A DNA stretch of 64,000 nt, taken from Heliopora coerulea. Taxonomy: Eukaryota; Cnidaria; Anthozoa; Scleralcyonacea; Helioporidae. The first letter of the stretch is position 1. Each line of letters opens with the position of its first letter. The notes under the pieces are model-generated. The model was not told the DNA's origin. It saw nothing but the letters and a program-made list of their open reading frames with translations, and searched no databases. This document shows, piece by piece, positions 11,996 to 24,094 of this stretch. The position numbers and the translations under genes were made by a program. The stretch spans positions 3,100,501-3,164,500 of the forward strand of contig JASJOG010000017.1 of the NCBI GenBank assembly GCA_030142905.1, given 5' to 3'.

Positions 11996-13345
11996 CAGAT
12001 CTGAGTCCCTAGTTAACAGGTCAACATCTCGTTATTTTCAAACGCCAAAGTATATATTATCTGCCACAGTGCCACCAATGTTAAATAGACGTCTGTTATC
12101 ACCATGGAAACTTTAAAAATCCTGATTTGGTACTTCCTTTCAGTTAATTACCAATGGATACCCATCCTAAACTGATATATTTACATAAAAGGTATCTTGA
12201 CTTACCACGCTTAAACATATCTCTCCTCTGACACCTCAAAATTCGAACCTTATAACCAGCTAATTCATTCCTTAAAATTTCTTGGCCTTAGAAATTTAAC
12301 TTAAAAGAAGCATTTTGCAAATTGCAAGTTTGATTTTAAGTGAAATGGTTCGGTTTACCTAAACACTTGTACAAGAGGCGTCTCACAAATTAATGTAGGC
12401 AAAATATTTTCCTAGTTTAATATGCAGAGTCGCCGTAAAAAAAACAAAAAACAAAACAACAAAGAATAACAAGAAATAATCTTTATACGCATTCTTACTT
12501 TCTATAATTTCATATTTTTTTCTTTTTGAGAAAATGTCTGAGCGACCTGGAGATATTGTCGAAATTATAAAAAATTGACAGAAATTAGTGAACCTACTGT
12601 AGAGGCCGTGGGACTTAAAAGCTTAAGTCATTTATACCAAAACTTCTTAAACTCAGAGAATCTAGTTAGTTTTGAGTGTTGATGACGATTTTAGTTCATC
12701 ATTAGTAAACAGTTTGGAAGTATATAATCACTGTTGCTTTACTCCCCATTCCTCCCTTCATATACAAGCGTTACGCCGTAACATTCGACTATTTAGTAAA
12801 CAAAGACAAACGTTTTTAAATTTAGCTGGAAGCAAGTGAATTTTTCGCTTTGAAATAACTTTATAAAAAATAAAGCGCTTGCCCAAAACACCTTTTTCTG
12901 TGCGTTAAAATTACTAAATACATTTTTGAACAGTTAATTACTATGGCCTTCAACCAAAACCTTCCAAGATTCTCATATGCAGACTTTATCCAGAGGGCAA
13001 ATACGCCAGTCAACACCAGAATATTTCAATTAAGCCGAATTCCATACACTTGGCGCCCATCTTTCACGTTATCGGAAATGTTCTCAATGCCACTTGACAG
13101 ACACACGCAAGCATACAGAATTACTAAACCAATATTTAGGTAAATCTAAAGATTTCATCTTCACTACATATGTAGAGAATGAGTTTGAACGGAAATCAAT
13201 ATTAACACTACCGAGTTATACAAGGGATTATCATGTGGTTTCACTTTCGATACCTTTAATAGACCAGGTAATGAATTTCTCAGCATCAGTAAGCCCTAGA
13301 AATTGTAAAGTTATGTGGCGATCGGTTGTTACGACTACTCATTAC
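11996..13345. other. No recognisable gene
   Basis: AT-rich DNA. Plus-strand ORFs here (12943-13143 and the start of 13094-13459) look like nothing known. The second overlaps a better supported minus-strand exon at 13346-13451. Confidence 0.5.
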
Positions 13346-13451
13346 CTGAACAACGGTGACATCGTGACGTTTAATTTTTATGGGAACACGCAGACCGTCT
13401 CCATTTGCTGGCTTGAAGTACCAGATTTCGTCAGTATGAGTACGTTTGTTT
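13346..13451 (-). CDS. Exon of an unidentified minus-strand gene
   Basis: The exon has a good acceptor with a pyrimidine tract (ttgtctttgtcatgtag) and a CAG|gtaatg donor. It encodes 35 codons in one frame, including DEIWYFKPANGDGLRVP and KIKRHDVTVVQ. It starts in phase 2 and ends in phase 0. I do not recognise the domain. It may belong with the exons at 15.2-15.9 kb and 10.8 kb, but phases do not join directly to 15.2 kb, so exons are missing if so. Confidence 0.5.
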
Positions 13452-15229
13452 CTACATGACAAAGACAAGCATAGATTACAACAGAATAAAACAGTATTTG
13501 CCCGAAAGACAGAAGGTCAAAAACTTTTAGTAGCTCAATACAATCTGAAAAACAGCCATAAACGAGTTTTGGCTTCGTTTTGCTGACATACTTGTGGTGA
13601 TTGTAACGCAAATAACGGTCAATTATCCCATAATCCAGTACCTTTAGGACATAAATTTAAGAAACAGTAGCTTATATATTAGCTCTGAAGCTTGTCATGA
13701 CGTAATTAAGTCGGTATTAAACATTCCAATATCGTAACATAACAATGACTGGCATTTGTCGGTTCTTCAATGTCAGTAACATGAAAGTTTCATTTAGTTT
13801 AGTGACTATGGCCAAGACGTAGTGAAGCCCAAGAAATGTTGGACAATTTTACTGCATTCCCACATTACGAGCCAACAACGTTGGGCAATGTTCTACAGTT
13901 ATGTTCGAACGTTATGTTCTACAATAATGTTCGAACGTTTTGGCCCGGCTTCAATGTTCACTTAGCATAAAACTGTGGAGAACTTCACGTTTTAATTCTT
14001 ATTCACGTTGTTTTTAGTTCAAGAAATATCTTCTGGTTCACAACATCACTTCGAGCTTGCAGCCAGCATACCGGGCTAGCCTTTTGGTGATACCTCTGAC
14101 TACGATTCGAGTACTCTGCTCAAAAGCTTTAACATCAACTATAAAATATAACATAAGCTACAAATTTAACCCTTGACCCCCTTGCCTCTCGTTCGGGCAC
14201 AACCACATATCTACTTGAACTGACTGATCACAAGCATGAGCGCAGAAGAATTAGGAATCAAGCTTACAAGGTTATCCTTGACTTGCATAGACTTGTGTTT
14301 TGTTGGGCTATCGCCTTATGATAAATAGCCGATAACTTGTTCAAGTCAGAGTTCTAAAGAAAAGTTCCAGAGCTGCTCAGTCACAAAAAATCAAAGTTGT
14401 TCCACAGTACCACACAAATCACCTTGAATGACACGAAAAAATACGTTCTGAGTCATGTTGCCTCAAATTCCTAAAGCGAGTTTACCTGAAGCAGATGATT
14501 CTCAGTATTCTTTGAGATTATACCAAAATACGTGGTAACCACGCATAAACTTATAATCTGCTACATTTTAGACCCTGATTGACTTGGGATGTCATCTTAG
14601 CATATTAATTTAAATAGTGTTTGCCACAAATTGCTCTATATTTTCCCCACCATGGAAACTTTCATAAATAAAATCTCTTTACTTGCTTCAAAGACAGTAT
14701 CACGAACTGACGAGAAGCTGCTCAATACGTCTATATACACAAACTAAATCCTGTAATTAGATTTCCAGTATATCCGTACAGTTTTATGTTCGCATATCTC
14801 AGTAAGTTATCTGTCCTGACATCTTTGACTTTCTGATCACTTAACACATGTTTTAACATGGGTAATATTTTATCATAACCATATATTTAAACAAACAAAA
14901 GACATATGCTACTGGGTAATAATGGCATGCACACAGTCAAAACGGAAGTTGATTTGAAAACTTTGTCAGCCACGACGTACATGACCTAGAATTATTGGAC
15001 GAAGAAATACACAAACTCGGAAAGAAAAGATCATGCGGATTAACTCAAGAAGGCACTGATCAAGAACCGCTCAATTAGCTATGAAATCTTATCAAATCGA
15101 CATAGCACACGTAATTCAACTGCATAGGAATGACCTTCTTTGCAAATACATGACATTACTAGAACACCAGTACGTATTTAGCAGCCCAACACTTCAAGCT
15201 GTAATTAGGTAAAACTCGTTGGCACTTAC
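13452..15229. other. No recognisable gene; one short tandem repeat
   Basis: Presumed intronic or intergenic AT-rich DNA. Holds the 26-bp tandem duplication at 13888-13939 and GTTGG-containing motifs around 13830-13880 that resemble those in the TTAA element at 25439. A 24-nt block near 14507 with splice-like borders is too short to call. Confidence 0.5.
13888..13939. repeat. 26-bp unit tandemly duplicated
   Basis: Two adjacent 26-nt units (13888-13913 and 13914-13939) differ at two positions. Each contains ATGTTCGAACGTT, itself partly palindromic. Confidence 0.85.
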
Positions 15230-15386
15230 CGGTACATTAATTCCCACTAAGTCAGAACTCATAACAACTCCACATTGCTCAACAAATGCTGGAAGATAAA
15301 TCTGGTAGCCAATTTTAAATGAAGGAGCAAAAGACTGATGGATGTCGTGGGCGAAATCACTCGTGCGTTCGATGACTAAAAGCCAC
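15230..15386 (-). CDS. Candidate exon of an unidentified minus-strand gene
   Basis: A strong donor (CCG|gtaagtgcc) ends an open block encoding SDFAHDIHQSFAPSFKIGYQ and then VMSSDLVGINVP. The acceptor is uncertain: ccagtag (exon from 15386) or ggcttttag (exon from 15375). The amino-acid texture looks like real protein but I cannot name a family. Confidence 0.45.
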
Positions 15387-15806
15387 CTACTGGTTCCTTT
15401 ATGTCGAAAGTTAAGCAATATACATTATTACAAAGGAGACGCGACATGGGACATTGAAAATAAAATAGTAAGATGCCCAGGATTCTCTTCTTCGTTAATA
15501 AAAGCTCAGTCTTAATTCACTAATCACTTTATGCGTACGAAAGTGCAGTTGTTCATCTGTTATTGTCGGTGTTCAGGTCGATGAAACATAACAAGCCCTT
15601 GAGACTTCAATCTCCTCTCTTTATTTGACAAATTGACTTCACTTTTTGCTTACTTACGTTGCTTGTATTTTTATAGCGCATGTAGTATAAGTGCAAAATC
15701 ACATAAACATGTTGTAACCGTTACTAGTTAAGCTGTGGACTGTGACTGAAAGATGAATACAAACAGCAGTGGTGAGAATAAGAAAACGACGATGAAATAA
15801 CATTAC

Positions 15807-15856
15807 CAGATGGGCTGGGTACTCCAGCTTTCCTTTGTCCTCTACATCACAGGAAA
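15807..15856 (-). CDS. Candidate 50-nt microexon of an unidentified minus-strand gene
   Basis: Acceptor cttttgatag and donor CTG|gtaatg frame 16 codons (SCDVEDKGKLEYPAHL). It needs two bases to complete its first codon, which fits the phase-1 end of the exon at 27408-27336 and would give GHS-V-SCDVED. That suggests, without proof, one gene across the intervening transposons. Confidence 0.35.
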
Positions 15857-18800
15857 CTATCAAAAGAATAAAGGGCAAAACCAGTATATGGTACAAACTG
15901 GCATAATAACTTTTCAAAATTCACAAGACAGGTTAGCTTCTAGGAATACCATGTATGTGAATTAATAATCGGCTAAGCTTTGTTCCGTCGACTCGAGACC
16001 TCTTCACAACATTAATCCGCAATATTGGCACATCTTGCAGGCATGGGGTGAGCCAACTATCATCTGAAGTCTTGATATTACAGGCAAAGTCTTAACTGAC
16101 AATCATTTTAAATATGAAACATGGTCTTTCAACAAGATAATTTGCAAATTTTCCTGATCACGCTTGGGTTTTTTAATATTGGAAAAGACTCGCATCAGAA
16201 TGAATATCCTGAAATAAAAATGAGACTATTTACAGAATATAAGCTTCAAGTTAAATACAAATTCAAACTTCTAAGCTAATAATCTACATAAACTGCATGA
16301 CCAACAAAACTTTGACCTTACACTTTCAGGATAGATAATTTTTCTTCAGCTCACTTTTTCTTGCCATTGAAATGCTAAACCTGGAGTGCATGAATTAAAA
16401 AAGTAACCATAAATTTGTTTTCAAAAACTAATTTGCTCCACTACTTTTTAAGCTTGGCTAAAAATAAATTTAGATTTATGGTATTTTTAATGACGAAAAG
16501 TGACTGAATAACGACTTAGAGGTACAAGCGACAGTGTCACATAAAAGAGGGGCAGCCAGCCACTCAGCTGTGGTTCGCATTTTCTCCGGAGGGTTCGAGT
16601 CAGACTTTTGCTGTAGACCTGTTCTAGACTTTGGGTTACAATAACGATGAGAAAAGTTTATCACTTGGGATCAATAATTTTAATGGGAAGAATTCATTCG
16701 GATTAAGTCCCTGGAATATCCTACATCTATGAATAATATTTTGGGTATCACTTGACCTGTTGGGATCAATCATTCCTGGGACCCTAGAACACGAAAAAGT
16801 AAGGACGATTGAAAGACTTCGTTAGTTAATAAACAGCGTGTCAGAAGTTGATTCAAAACTTGATACAAATACCACCACAAAATTTAGTTTCGCGCATTAA
16901 TCATTTAAAGCTTCCGAGTTCCTACAATTGCCAATAATCTTCTTTCAAAAGACTCTATAAGTTTTAACGTTTTTAATATAACATTGGTAACATAACAATA
17001 ACAATAACAAATCGACAGCAAGCCAACGTCTAAAAACATTGTCACATGCTTGTTGACTAGACTACAATAACATAGCATTATGTCAACAGACCCTTTCTGG
17101 GCATGTAAACGTCAACGAGATCGGGATAAAGGTAAAGATATAAAGAAAGAAGTCCGTAAGAGAGACTCCCTGTGACGATTGTTTGTTGAAACCTCGGTCA
17201 AATGATCATCTGTGTCATCACGGCTCTTGGTTTGGGTAAGCAGACCTTAAGATAAATTAAACCATATGGCGAGTTAAAATAAATACATTAAAAAGCAACA
17301 AAGCAAGTAAAAAGTTAGTGTATTTCACAAAAAGCTATGTGATGCTTCCACAGTGAGAAAACACAACCAAAAAGTGTATACGACATTTCTGGTAATGCAT
17401 AGTGCATGAGAGGAAGTGTCTTATGCAAAGGTAAGATAAAAAGTCGTTTTGCTTAACGAAACTCGGGTGAAGTACCATCACAAACCAAGAGAAGTTGGCA
17501 ATATAAAAAGCACTCCTTCGTATCATGAAACCAAAATTGCCGGAAGTGGAAAAGGTACCATACTAAGAAAAATGAAAAAAATTGGTCGATTTTTTTAGAA
17601 TAAATTACTATGGGGGGGCCGAAGATACAAAACGTAACCAGTAAGTTTACCCCCAGGGCCAAAATTCTTCGTAGCCGTTTTTGATTTCTAGAAGCCTCAC
17701 CCCTCGCAAAAAGTATGAAGGTCCGGCCACGCGACTACGCATATCGCCATAAGGACAATTAATTTAATTGGCCCGATTAATCGTGATGTGTTAACGTACC
17801 TTAACCTTCAGCAGTCCGCTATTTCAAGTCCGCTAAAGTATAAATTAGTTATCCAGGGGACAAGTATCCGAGCGGGGCATGTCAGATAAGTAGTGGTACC
17901 CAAGCTTTGAACAAAGAAATTTCACAGATGAAATTTGTCGACCCACTTGGTAGGTGCACCGGATATGAAGTTATCCAAGCTTTCGAAAATCCGACTCTGA
18001 GAGCGGTGTGTTTCATAACCACAGAACCATACACATGATGAAATACAAGTATAATTTGCTTTAAAACGTACTGATTGCATGAGCGGCGTTCTCAAAAATT
18101 GTTCTTATCGAAGCACATAAGGCACGTTCATAACTTACAGCTTTATATGAACCTTGCCTTTTCGGGAAGTGGGTGAGGTATGGCACTTGTGAAAAGATAA
18201 GGACGACAGTACTTCCTTGCCACTATTCCGAAAGAACTTTACGAGTCTGGTACACTAATTTGCAGCATTAATGGCATGTTACAATGTATAACGAGTGAAT
18301 AGATCAGAAAAACAAAAATAATTTTGGTTCACTTATAACTGCAAGGTATCTTCTCTGTGTTTTGGCACGACGATCTTCAGTGCCACTTTCATTTATTGCG
18401 TTATAAGCACTAAGTGGACGGAAAAAGCACTTAGGGGGTATATTGCTTGTTATTAACTAATATCTGAATGCATGAATATTGTCCTCATTGTTTAACTTCG
18501 GTATTTTCTGTGTGTCTTGTAGCCGTAGCCACGGGGCAGCTTCGTGCACGCAAAACAGAACGGTAACGTTGAATTGAAAGACTCTAACTTCTTGTGTTCA
18601 TTTTCGTTGACGCCCTAACATTGTTGCTCAGAATAAACGTTTGTACCAAAAACTTCGACCGATCATGCAAAAGTCCGTTGTTTACAAACTTTGATATGAT
18701 CTGTAGGAACCACAAATTCTAAGGGGACGTGGAACAAATTAAAAGTCGTCATAATTTTAGTTCTCTAGGAATACTTAAATCTTAGGCTTGTGAGATTTTT

Positions 18801-19346
18801 TCCAAAGATCAGAAACCATAGATTAATACTGAATCGGATTTTAATCGTTCAAAGCTGCATGTAATTGTACTGAGATTGTATTTTGTTTACTATGTTCTGA
18901 TTAGTATTGCTGGGATCATAGTTTATATTTTTTACACAGTTTTAAGTACTGGCTAAATATGCAAAGCAGTTACACAATACGACTTTGCCTGCACTTCAAA
19001 GAAATCTATTTGAGGACACACCCAGAATGTTTTACTCGTTGATTGATCTTAAAGTTAAATATTAACATCGGAGGTTTTAAGTATGTAAGGGATATGATAA
19101 CACAGGACAAGTCAGCGATTAAATGTGCGAAGGGAATTGCAGAGGATTTCTGGCAATTTAATAATCATTCAGATGACCGAGGGGCAATGAACATTTAATT
19201 TCCCAATATATCACGAGTTTTACTAGAATCACAGAAGAATCCAAGACTATGGGTAGAACCAACAAGTGGTCTTGCACAAGAAAGACATCCATAATATCGA
19301 AATAGATAAAACCAAGCAATCACTGAAATTCAAATAGAAAAAAAAA
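15857..19346. other. No recognisable gene
   Basis: Nearly 3.5 kb of AT-rich sequence without a convincing exon, transposon border or long repeat. A tRNA B-box-like string occurs at about 16573 but lacks a matching A box. Confidence 0.5.
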
Positions 19347-19429
19347 TTAACCCTTTCTGGGCCAAGACGTCCCCTCGGTCGTTAGGCAAATTAAAATCAA
19401 AAAGTTCGGTACGGACCGAGAAGAGTTAA
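19347..19429. mobile_element. 75-bp TTAA-flanked miniature element
   Basis: TTAA at 19347-19350 and 19426-19429 flank ends CCCTTTCTGGGCC and, read inward from the right, CTCTTCTCGGTCC. The sequence can fold through CTCGGTC/GACCGAG. TTAA duplication and CCCTTT-like ends match non-autonomous piggyBac-type elements. Confidence 0.5.
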
Positions 19430-19562
19430 AAAAAATTTTCCGTCTTCCCAAATATCTTATTTCCTGTCCTGTTTAGGTATTTCTCACACTCCTGTCTTGC
19501 GACTCCTCCCAGTGTCATTACTGACCAACAATAATAACAGCACAACGAGTTAAAAGATTGGT

Positions 19563-19830
19563 AGACTGCCGAATTTATGACAAAGAATTTTAACGTTTCG
19601 AGCAATGGCCTTTCGTCAGAGCGAAACAAGTTCAAACTCGTCCAATCTTTAAACTTTTTGTGATGTTTTACACTGCCTACATGGCATCCCATTTTTATAT
19701 CACTATCTAACAAGAATAGCAAATGAGTCGTTGTCTTCATGATCTTTATAACTTTCGAACAAATAACACCCTGCGCCTACGACATTTGAGTCTCATGAAG
19801 GGCTTATGCTCGAAACGTCATTATTTTCTA
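19563..19830. mobile_element. Facing pair of Penelope-like tail motifs
   Basis: On the minus strand at 19617-19588, CTGACGA...GCTCGAAACGTT; on the plus strand at 19790-19818, CTCATGA, GGGC/GCTC stem, CGAAACGTC. Both keep the order of a minimal hammerhead core but carry changes (CTCATGA instead of CTGANGA on the plus strand). They face outward about 170 bp apart, with no ORF between them. Confidence 0.35.
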
Positions 19831-21515
19831 TTATTTTTTTGGCAGAATACTACTTTTAAAGAAAGCTTCTCAGGAAATTACTGGGGAACTGGATGTATTA
19901 TTTTTTGAAATAATACAACATCACTATGACTGATAGTTACAACTTGGAGTTCAAACCGTTTTTGTTTGGAAGTCAAATAAGCAAATTCGAAAGGCACGAG
20001 GAGGTCGAATGCTAGGTTTATCGTGTTCATGGTGAAACACTCTAAAAAACATAAAGCACATCAACTTTTAAGAATGAAACTTACACCGCAAAATGAAAAA
20101 AAATGATTAACTGCGCTGGACCAGCCAAGTAACTGGATCACCTATTTTTCTGAGTTAAGCTCCGAAGCGTAACGTGAAGTACACATTCCCGACAAAGTAC
20201 CGAAAAGTCCTTAAAACCACCAAGCCCGAGGAATGTCCCTTTGTTTGGAATCAGTAATGAATTGATGAAAACAAAAAAGCCATAAGAAAGCCATCAGGTG
20301 GTGATAGACAGGGACAAGATTTAATGGAACGGTGCAGATCATGCTATAATTTGGGTCAAATGTACATGAACAATTCTGGCAAAATAGGTCAGATGATGTG
20401 TGATATTGAATCACGTTGTTGCTGTTATCAAATTATCGGGATTTTATAACTTACTATACGAGATTTAAATTCTATTCATCAAGTAAAGTTCTCCACACTT
20501 GGACCGTTGTAGGACATATTTTAGGACTTTATTGGGAATTCGCCTTGGCCTTCTAGTTCTTTCTAGTTTTCAGACTTCTCTATTTAAGAAAATCGCCTAG
20601 TTACAAGGCTGATTTCATTAAAGTTCCTTATACACAATCCTGACTAGTTATGTAAATAAGTTAACATGAAGAATGTCTTTCGTCCTTCGCCGGGATGTAT
20701 CCAACGAAGATATCTCTCAAGATAAAGCAATTAAATCGTGATGGTCATTGATTGTCGGGATTATTCAATGGTCATTGTTGGCCATGTCTCGTTTGCTCTC
20801 GAGAGTCCTCTTGGCGAGACCACAGTTTATGGGCGAGGTATTCCAAAGTTTCCCTTTTGCCGTTAAATAGAACTTAAATTAACTTCGGGTTGGTTTGTAC
20901 TTATGATCAAGCTAAAGAAATTCCGCTTTGGAAATTCATTTTGCGCCTCTTTTTCACCCATGGTACAATCTTTTTCAAATGAGTCAGCTCGCCTAACCAA
21001 ACTGCACTGGTTCATAATCAAACATATCGGCCCTTACCCCATGACTTAGCATGAATCAGAAGCAGACCCAGAATTTTAGGAAAGGAGGGTGCGCAAAATT
21101 TTTTAGAAAGTCATGCTCTAATGTGGCGTTTTAGTGCAAGAACTTTTATGCTACTTGCAATTCCGGTGTTTCTGGAATTTCAAATTCTTCTACTCACTCT
21201 GTTTTCTTTGCTGTTTGTTCAAATTCTCTTTGAAAATAAACATCAACGTTCTTTAACCAAGCAAAAATTCATAAAGCAATTAATCAAAATGGAGGGCATG
21301 TCTGATGCTCCCCCTTCTAAATTCGCCTCTGAATCTTGTAAATAACGTATTTGACACTACGCTTTAAAAAAATAAAATTCTGGCAGTGTCATTCGATAAA
21401 TAAGGATTAATCAATGGCCACACGTTGTAAGGGCTTAACGTTGCCAGTGACCTCAAACGGTCATGAGGTCTTGAAAGCTCTTGACGCTAATCTTCATTTA
21501 CGTGGTGTTTAATCC
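19831..21515. other. No recognisable gene
   Basis: AT-rich DNA; the 74-codon hydrophobic plus-strand ORF at 21121-21345 has no supporting context. Confidence 0.5.
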
Positions 21516-21516
21516 T

Positions 21517-21659
21517 TTAACCCTTTCACCCCTAAATTCTTCAAAAGAAATTATTCATTATTTAGTCTATTCAAAATCGTTTTGTAAACTTATTGAAATT
21601 GAAATAAAAAGAATAGATTAAGTCACGCCTATTTGCGCGGTTCAGGTTTAAAGGGTTAA
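21517..21659. mobile_element. TTAA-flanked MITE (about 143 bp)
   Basis: The 11-bp ends TTTAACCCTTT (21516-21526) and AAAGGGTTAAA (21650-21660) are exact inverted copies. Reading TTAA as the target duplication leaves CCCTTT termini, typical of piggyBac-type MITEs. No coding capacity. Confidence 0.65.
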
Positions 21660-21660
21660 A

Positions 21661-22350
21661 ACTGGTTACCATAGATTAACCCTGAACTGATCATGAAACA
21701 CAGCCAAACAAAAATTTGTCTCCCTCGGCATGGCATCAAGATTACCTCATTAACTAATCTTGCTACCGTGCCTAAATAAAATGTTGATTTAAAAAATGGT
21801 ATGTGTAATTGCCGACAATACTGGACCGTACCTCACACAAAAAGGTCAGAAGCTCACAGTAATGCAACTACGAAAATAACAGATTTCGAAAGATAAAACA
21901 CCAGAACGTAGCGTGATTCTATTCGGCAGATTGCTTATCAACAGCAAAGTCTGTTGACTATAACAAAAGACAAGAAACGTGTCCTAATTTCACTGCGCAG
22001 CCGATGCATGTATAGATCGCAAGGGTGGATAACGTGGTGTTCCTAAAATACCTCCAAGTGCGATGAGAGAGAAGACAAGGGAAATCGACACTTGATAAGT
22101 GTATGAGAGTTTTCCGTATACTGCTCAGTCTATCCCAAACAATTTCAAATCGTCACAAACATGAATTGATGCAAATTGAAACATGGTTGATGCAACACGT
22201 CGTTGTGTCACCGAACGTTGGAGGCACGTCGCAAACAATAAAATAAGATGGAACCTTTTTTGCCTTTAAGAGTGGAGTCACATTATTCATTTCCATTTGG
22301 AAAACAATTACAAAAGACAAACCCAATCAAACGATAAATTATCGTAAAGC
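21661..22350. other. No recognisable gene
   Basis: AT-rich DNA between two TTAA-flanked elements; nothing identifiable. Confidence 0.5.
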
Positions 22351-22606
22351 TTAAAGGGGTACTCCACTCAAAATACAAGTTGGGTTCATACGAAAGATCT
22401 TACCAACATTAGGCCATCGGCCAAATTTCTCTGGTTGATTTCATTTAGTTAAGGAGATATTGAACGTCGAAATTCGAAATTTTGCCAAATTTGCGACGCC
22501 ATGTTGTTCTTTCCCTAGCAGACGCGGATTGTCAGCGGAGTACCAAATATGACGTCACTGAGTGCTTCTTGCTCGATTACCAACGTTGTTTTGAAGTTAG
22601 TTACAA

Positions 22607-22851
22607 ATGAGCGTTGTCGGAGAGTGTTCTTCTGAGGAAGGTTGTTCTAGTTCAAGCCGTTCGAACTCCTCAAATCTGGATGTAGACGATTTCCTGGAAG
22701 ATAACCTTAACCTGGATGGTGTTCAAGGTTATCAATTTCAACCTAGACGAAATTCATACACTGGGGAATCGAGCGAATCTGATTACGGCGATGTGGATGA
22801 GTCAGTCAACAGTGAACCAAGTTCTGTCGCTCGACTGGATAACTTGGACTG
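22607..22851 (+). CDS. Exon 1 of P2X7-C-terminal-like gene (left arm)
   Basis: Begins MSVVGECSSEEGCSSSSRSN, a Ser/Asp-rich acidic leader, and ends at donor TG|gtaagt after LDNLD. Splicing to 23028 restores Trp and continues CTCKNCQVMDRKEE, the start of the cysteine-rich domain. The same 245 bp recurs exactly inverted at 23838-23594. Confidence 0.65.
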
Positions 22852-23027
22852 GTAAGTTTTAATTGAACTTCTCGTTACTTCTTTAAGTAATGGTATTGTA
22901 TAAGGAAGACATGATTTTTGTAAACTTTTCTTGCCGATATCACCAGAATATTTCGAACCAGTTTCACAGGGATTCCAAACATTTCCATGGCCACTCAAAG
23001 CAAAACAACAGCTCCCTTCATTTTCAG

Positions 23028-23426
23028 GTGTACGTGCAAAAACTGCCAAGTAATGGACAGAAAAGAGGAATGCATTTGTTGTCAGGAAATTCAAGTGGTG
23101 CTAGATAAGAACGAAGAGGTGTATGAAGTTGAGAGACCGCAAAAGCGCTACTGTTGCATAACAGATAATCCTGGTTTTCGTGCTGTTTGTTTAAATCGTT
23201 GGAGCTTGCAGGCTGCCTGGTTTCAGTATAAACAACAGTATGAGTCAAAGGCAGTTGAGGAACCAGAACATAAAATCCAAAGACACGTGGCTTATAGACA
23301 GTTCGTTGGTGTTGGGGTGTTGTTGGGAAAGAGATACGAGTCATTCTGCCATCTTGCGCTGTCAGTTGCATACGAGCCCATTTCCCTCCACCCGGTGAAG
23401 AAGATGATTTTGTATGGGCTCGTATG
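23028..23426 (+). pseudogene. Exon 2: P2X7 C-terminal (ballast)-like cysteine-rich domain, frameshifted
   Basis: After acceptor ttttcag the frame encodes CTCKNCQVM, ECICCQEI, CCITDNPGFRAVCLNRWSLQ and RHVAYRQFV. This Cys-rich order matches the zinc-binding domain found at the P2X7 receptor C-terminus and in many stand-alone cnidarian proteins. After RQFV (about 23305) homology continues in another frame (VGKEIRVILPSCAVSCIRAH), so one base appears lost. No channel or transmembrane part is present. The second frame runs into the right palindrome arm. Confidence 0.7.
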
Positions 23427-23593
23427 AAGGGAGCTGTTGTTTTGCTTTGAGTGGCCATGGAAATGTTTGGAATCCCTGTGAAACTGGTTCGAAATATTCT
23501 GGTGATATCGGCAAGAAAAGTTTACAAAAATCATGTCTTCCTTATACAATACCATTACTTAAAGAAGTAACGAGAAGTTCAATTAAAACTTAC

Positions 23594-23838
23594 CAGTCCA
23601 AGTTATCCAGTCGAGCGACAGAACTTGGTTCACTGTTGACTGACTCATCCACATCGCCGTAATCAGATTCGCTCGATTCCCCAGTGTATGAATTTCGTCT
23701 AGGTTGAAATTGATAACCTTGAACACCATCCAGGTTAAGGTTATCTTCCAGGAAATCGTCTACATCCAGATTTGAGGAGTTCGAACGGCTTGAACTAGAA
23801 CAACCTTCCTCAGAAGAACACTCTCCGACAACGCTCAT
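23594..23838 (-). CDS. Inverted copy of P2X7-like exon 1 (right arm)
   Basis: Exact mirror of 22607-22851 with its own ATG, the TGACGTCA upstream and the gtaagt donor. No exon 2 is available on this strand, so it cannot make the cysteine-rich domain by ordinary cis splicing. Antisense to the left-arm transcript in the palindrome. Confidence 0.55.
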
Positions 23839-24094
23839 TTGTAACTAACTTCAAAACAACGTTGGTAATCGAGCAAGAAGCACTCAGTGACGTCATATTT
23901 GGTACTCCGCTGACAATCCGCGTCTGCTAGGGAAAGAACAACATGGCGTCGCAAATTTGGCAAAATTTCGAATTTCGACGTTCAATATCTCCTTAACTAA
24001 ATGAAATCAACCAGAGAAATTTGGCCGATGGCCTAATGTTGGTAAGATCTTTCGTATGAACCCAACTTGTATTTTGAGTGGAGCACCCCTTTAA

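Larger units (their letters stand above)
22351..24094. mobile_element. TTAA-flanked palindromic (foldback) element carrying a P2X7-like gene fragment
   Basis: Arms 22351-23021 and 23424-24094 (671 bp each) are collinear inverted copies: the reading frame they share is identical in both. They surround a 402-bp unique centre. The outermost four bases are TTAA on both sides and flanking sequence diverges immediately beyond, so TTAA looks like a target-site duplication, as made by piggyBac transposases. Termini read AGGGGTRCTCCACTC. The arms contain a CRE-like TGACGTCA, a start codon and the first exon of a P2X7-C-terminal-like gene; the centre holds the second exon. No transposase is present, so it is non-autonomous. 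An assembly artefact joining two haplotypes is the main alternative. Confidence 0.8.

Noticed and set aside
13094..13459. 121-codon plus-strand ORF
   Set aside because: Overlaps a minus-strand exon with strong splice sites (13451-13346) and shows no recognisable domain.
16520..16600. Possible tRNA or SINE head (GGGTTCGAGTC)
   Set aside because: A B-box-like string without an A box or a cloverleaf; no SINE body recognised.
19790..19818. Hammerhead ribozyme candidate CTCATGA...CGAAACGTC
   Set aside because: The invariant G of CTGANGA is C, so it is reported only as a degenerate Penelope-type tail.
23024..23458. 144-codon minus-strand ORF through the loop of the P2X7 palindrome
   Set aside because: Antisense shadow of the P2X7-like exon 2 and of the palindrome arm.
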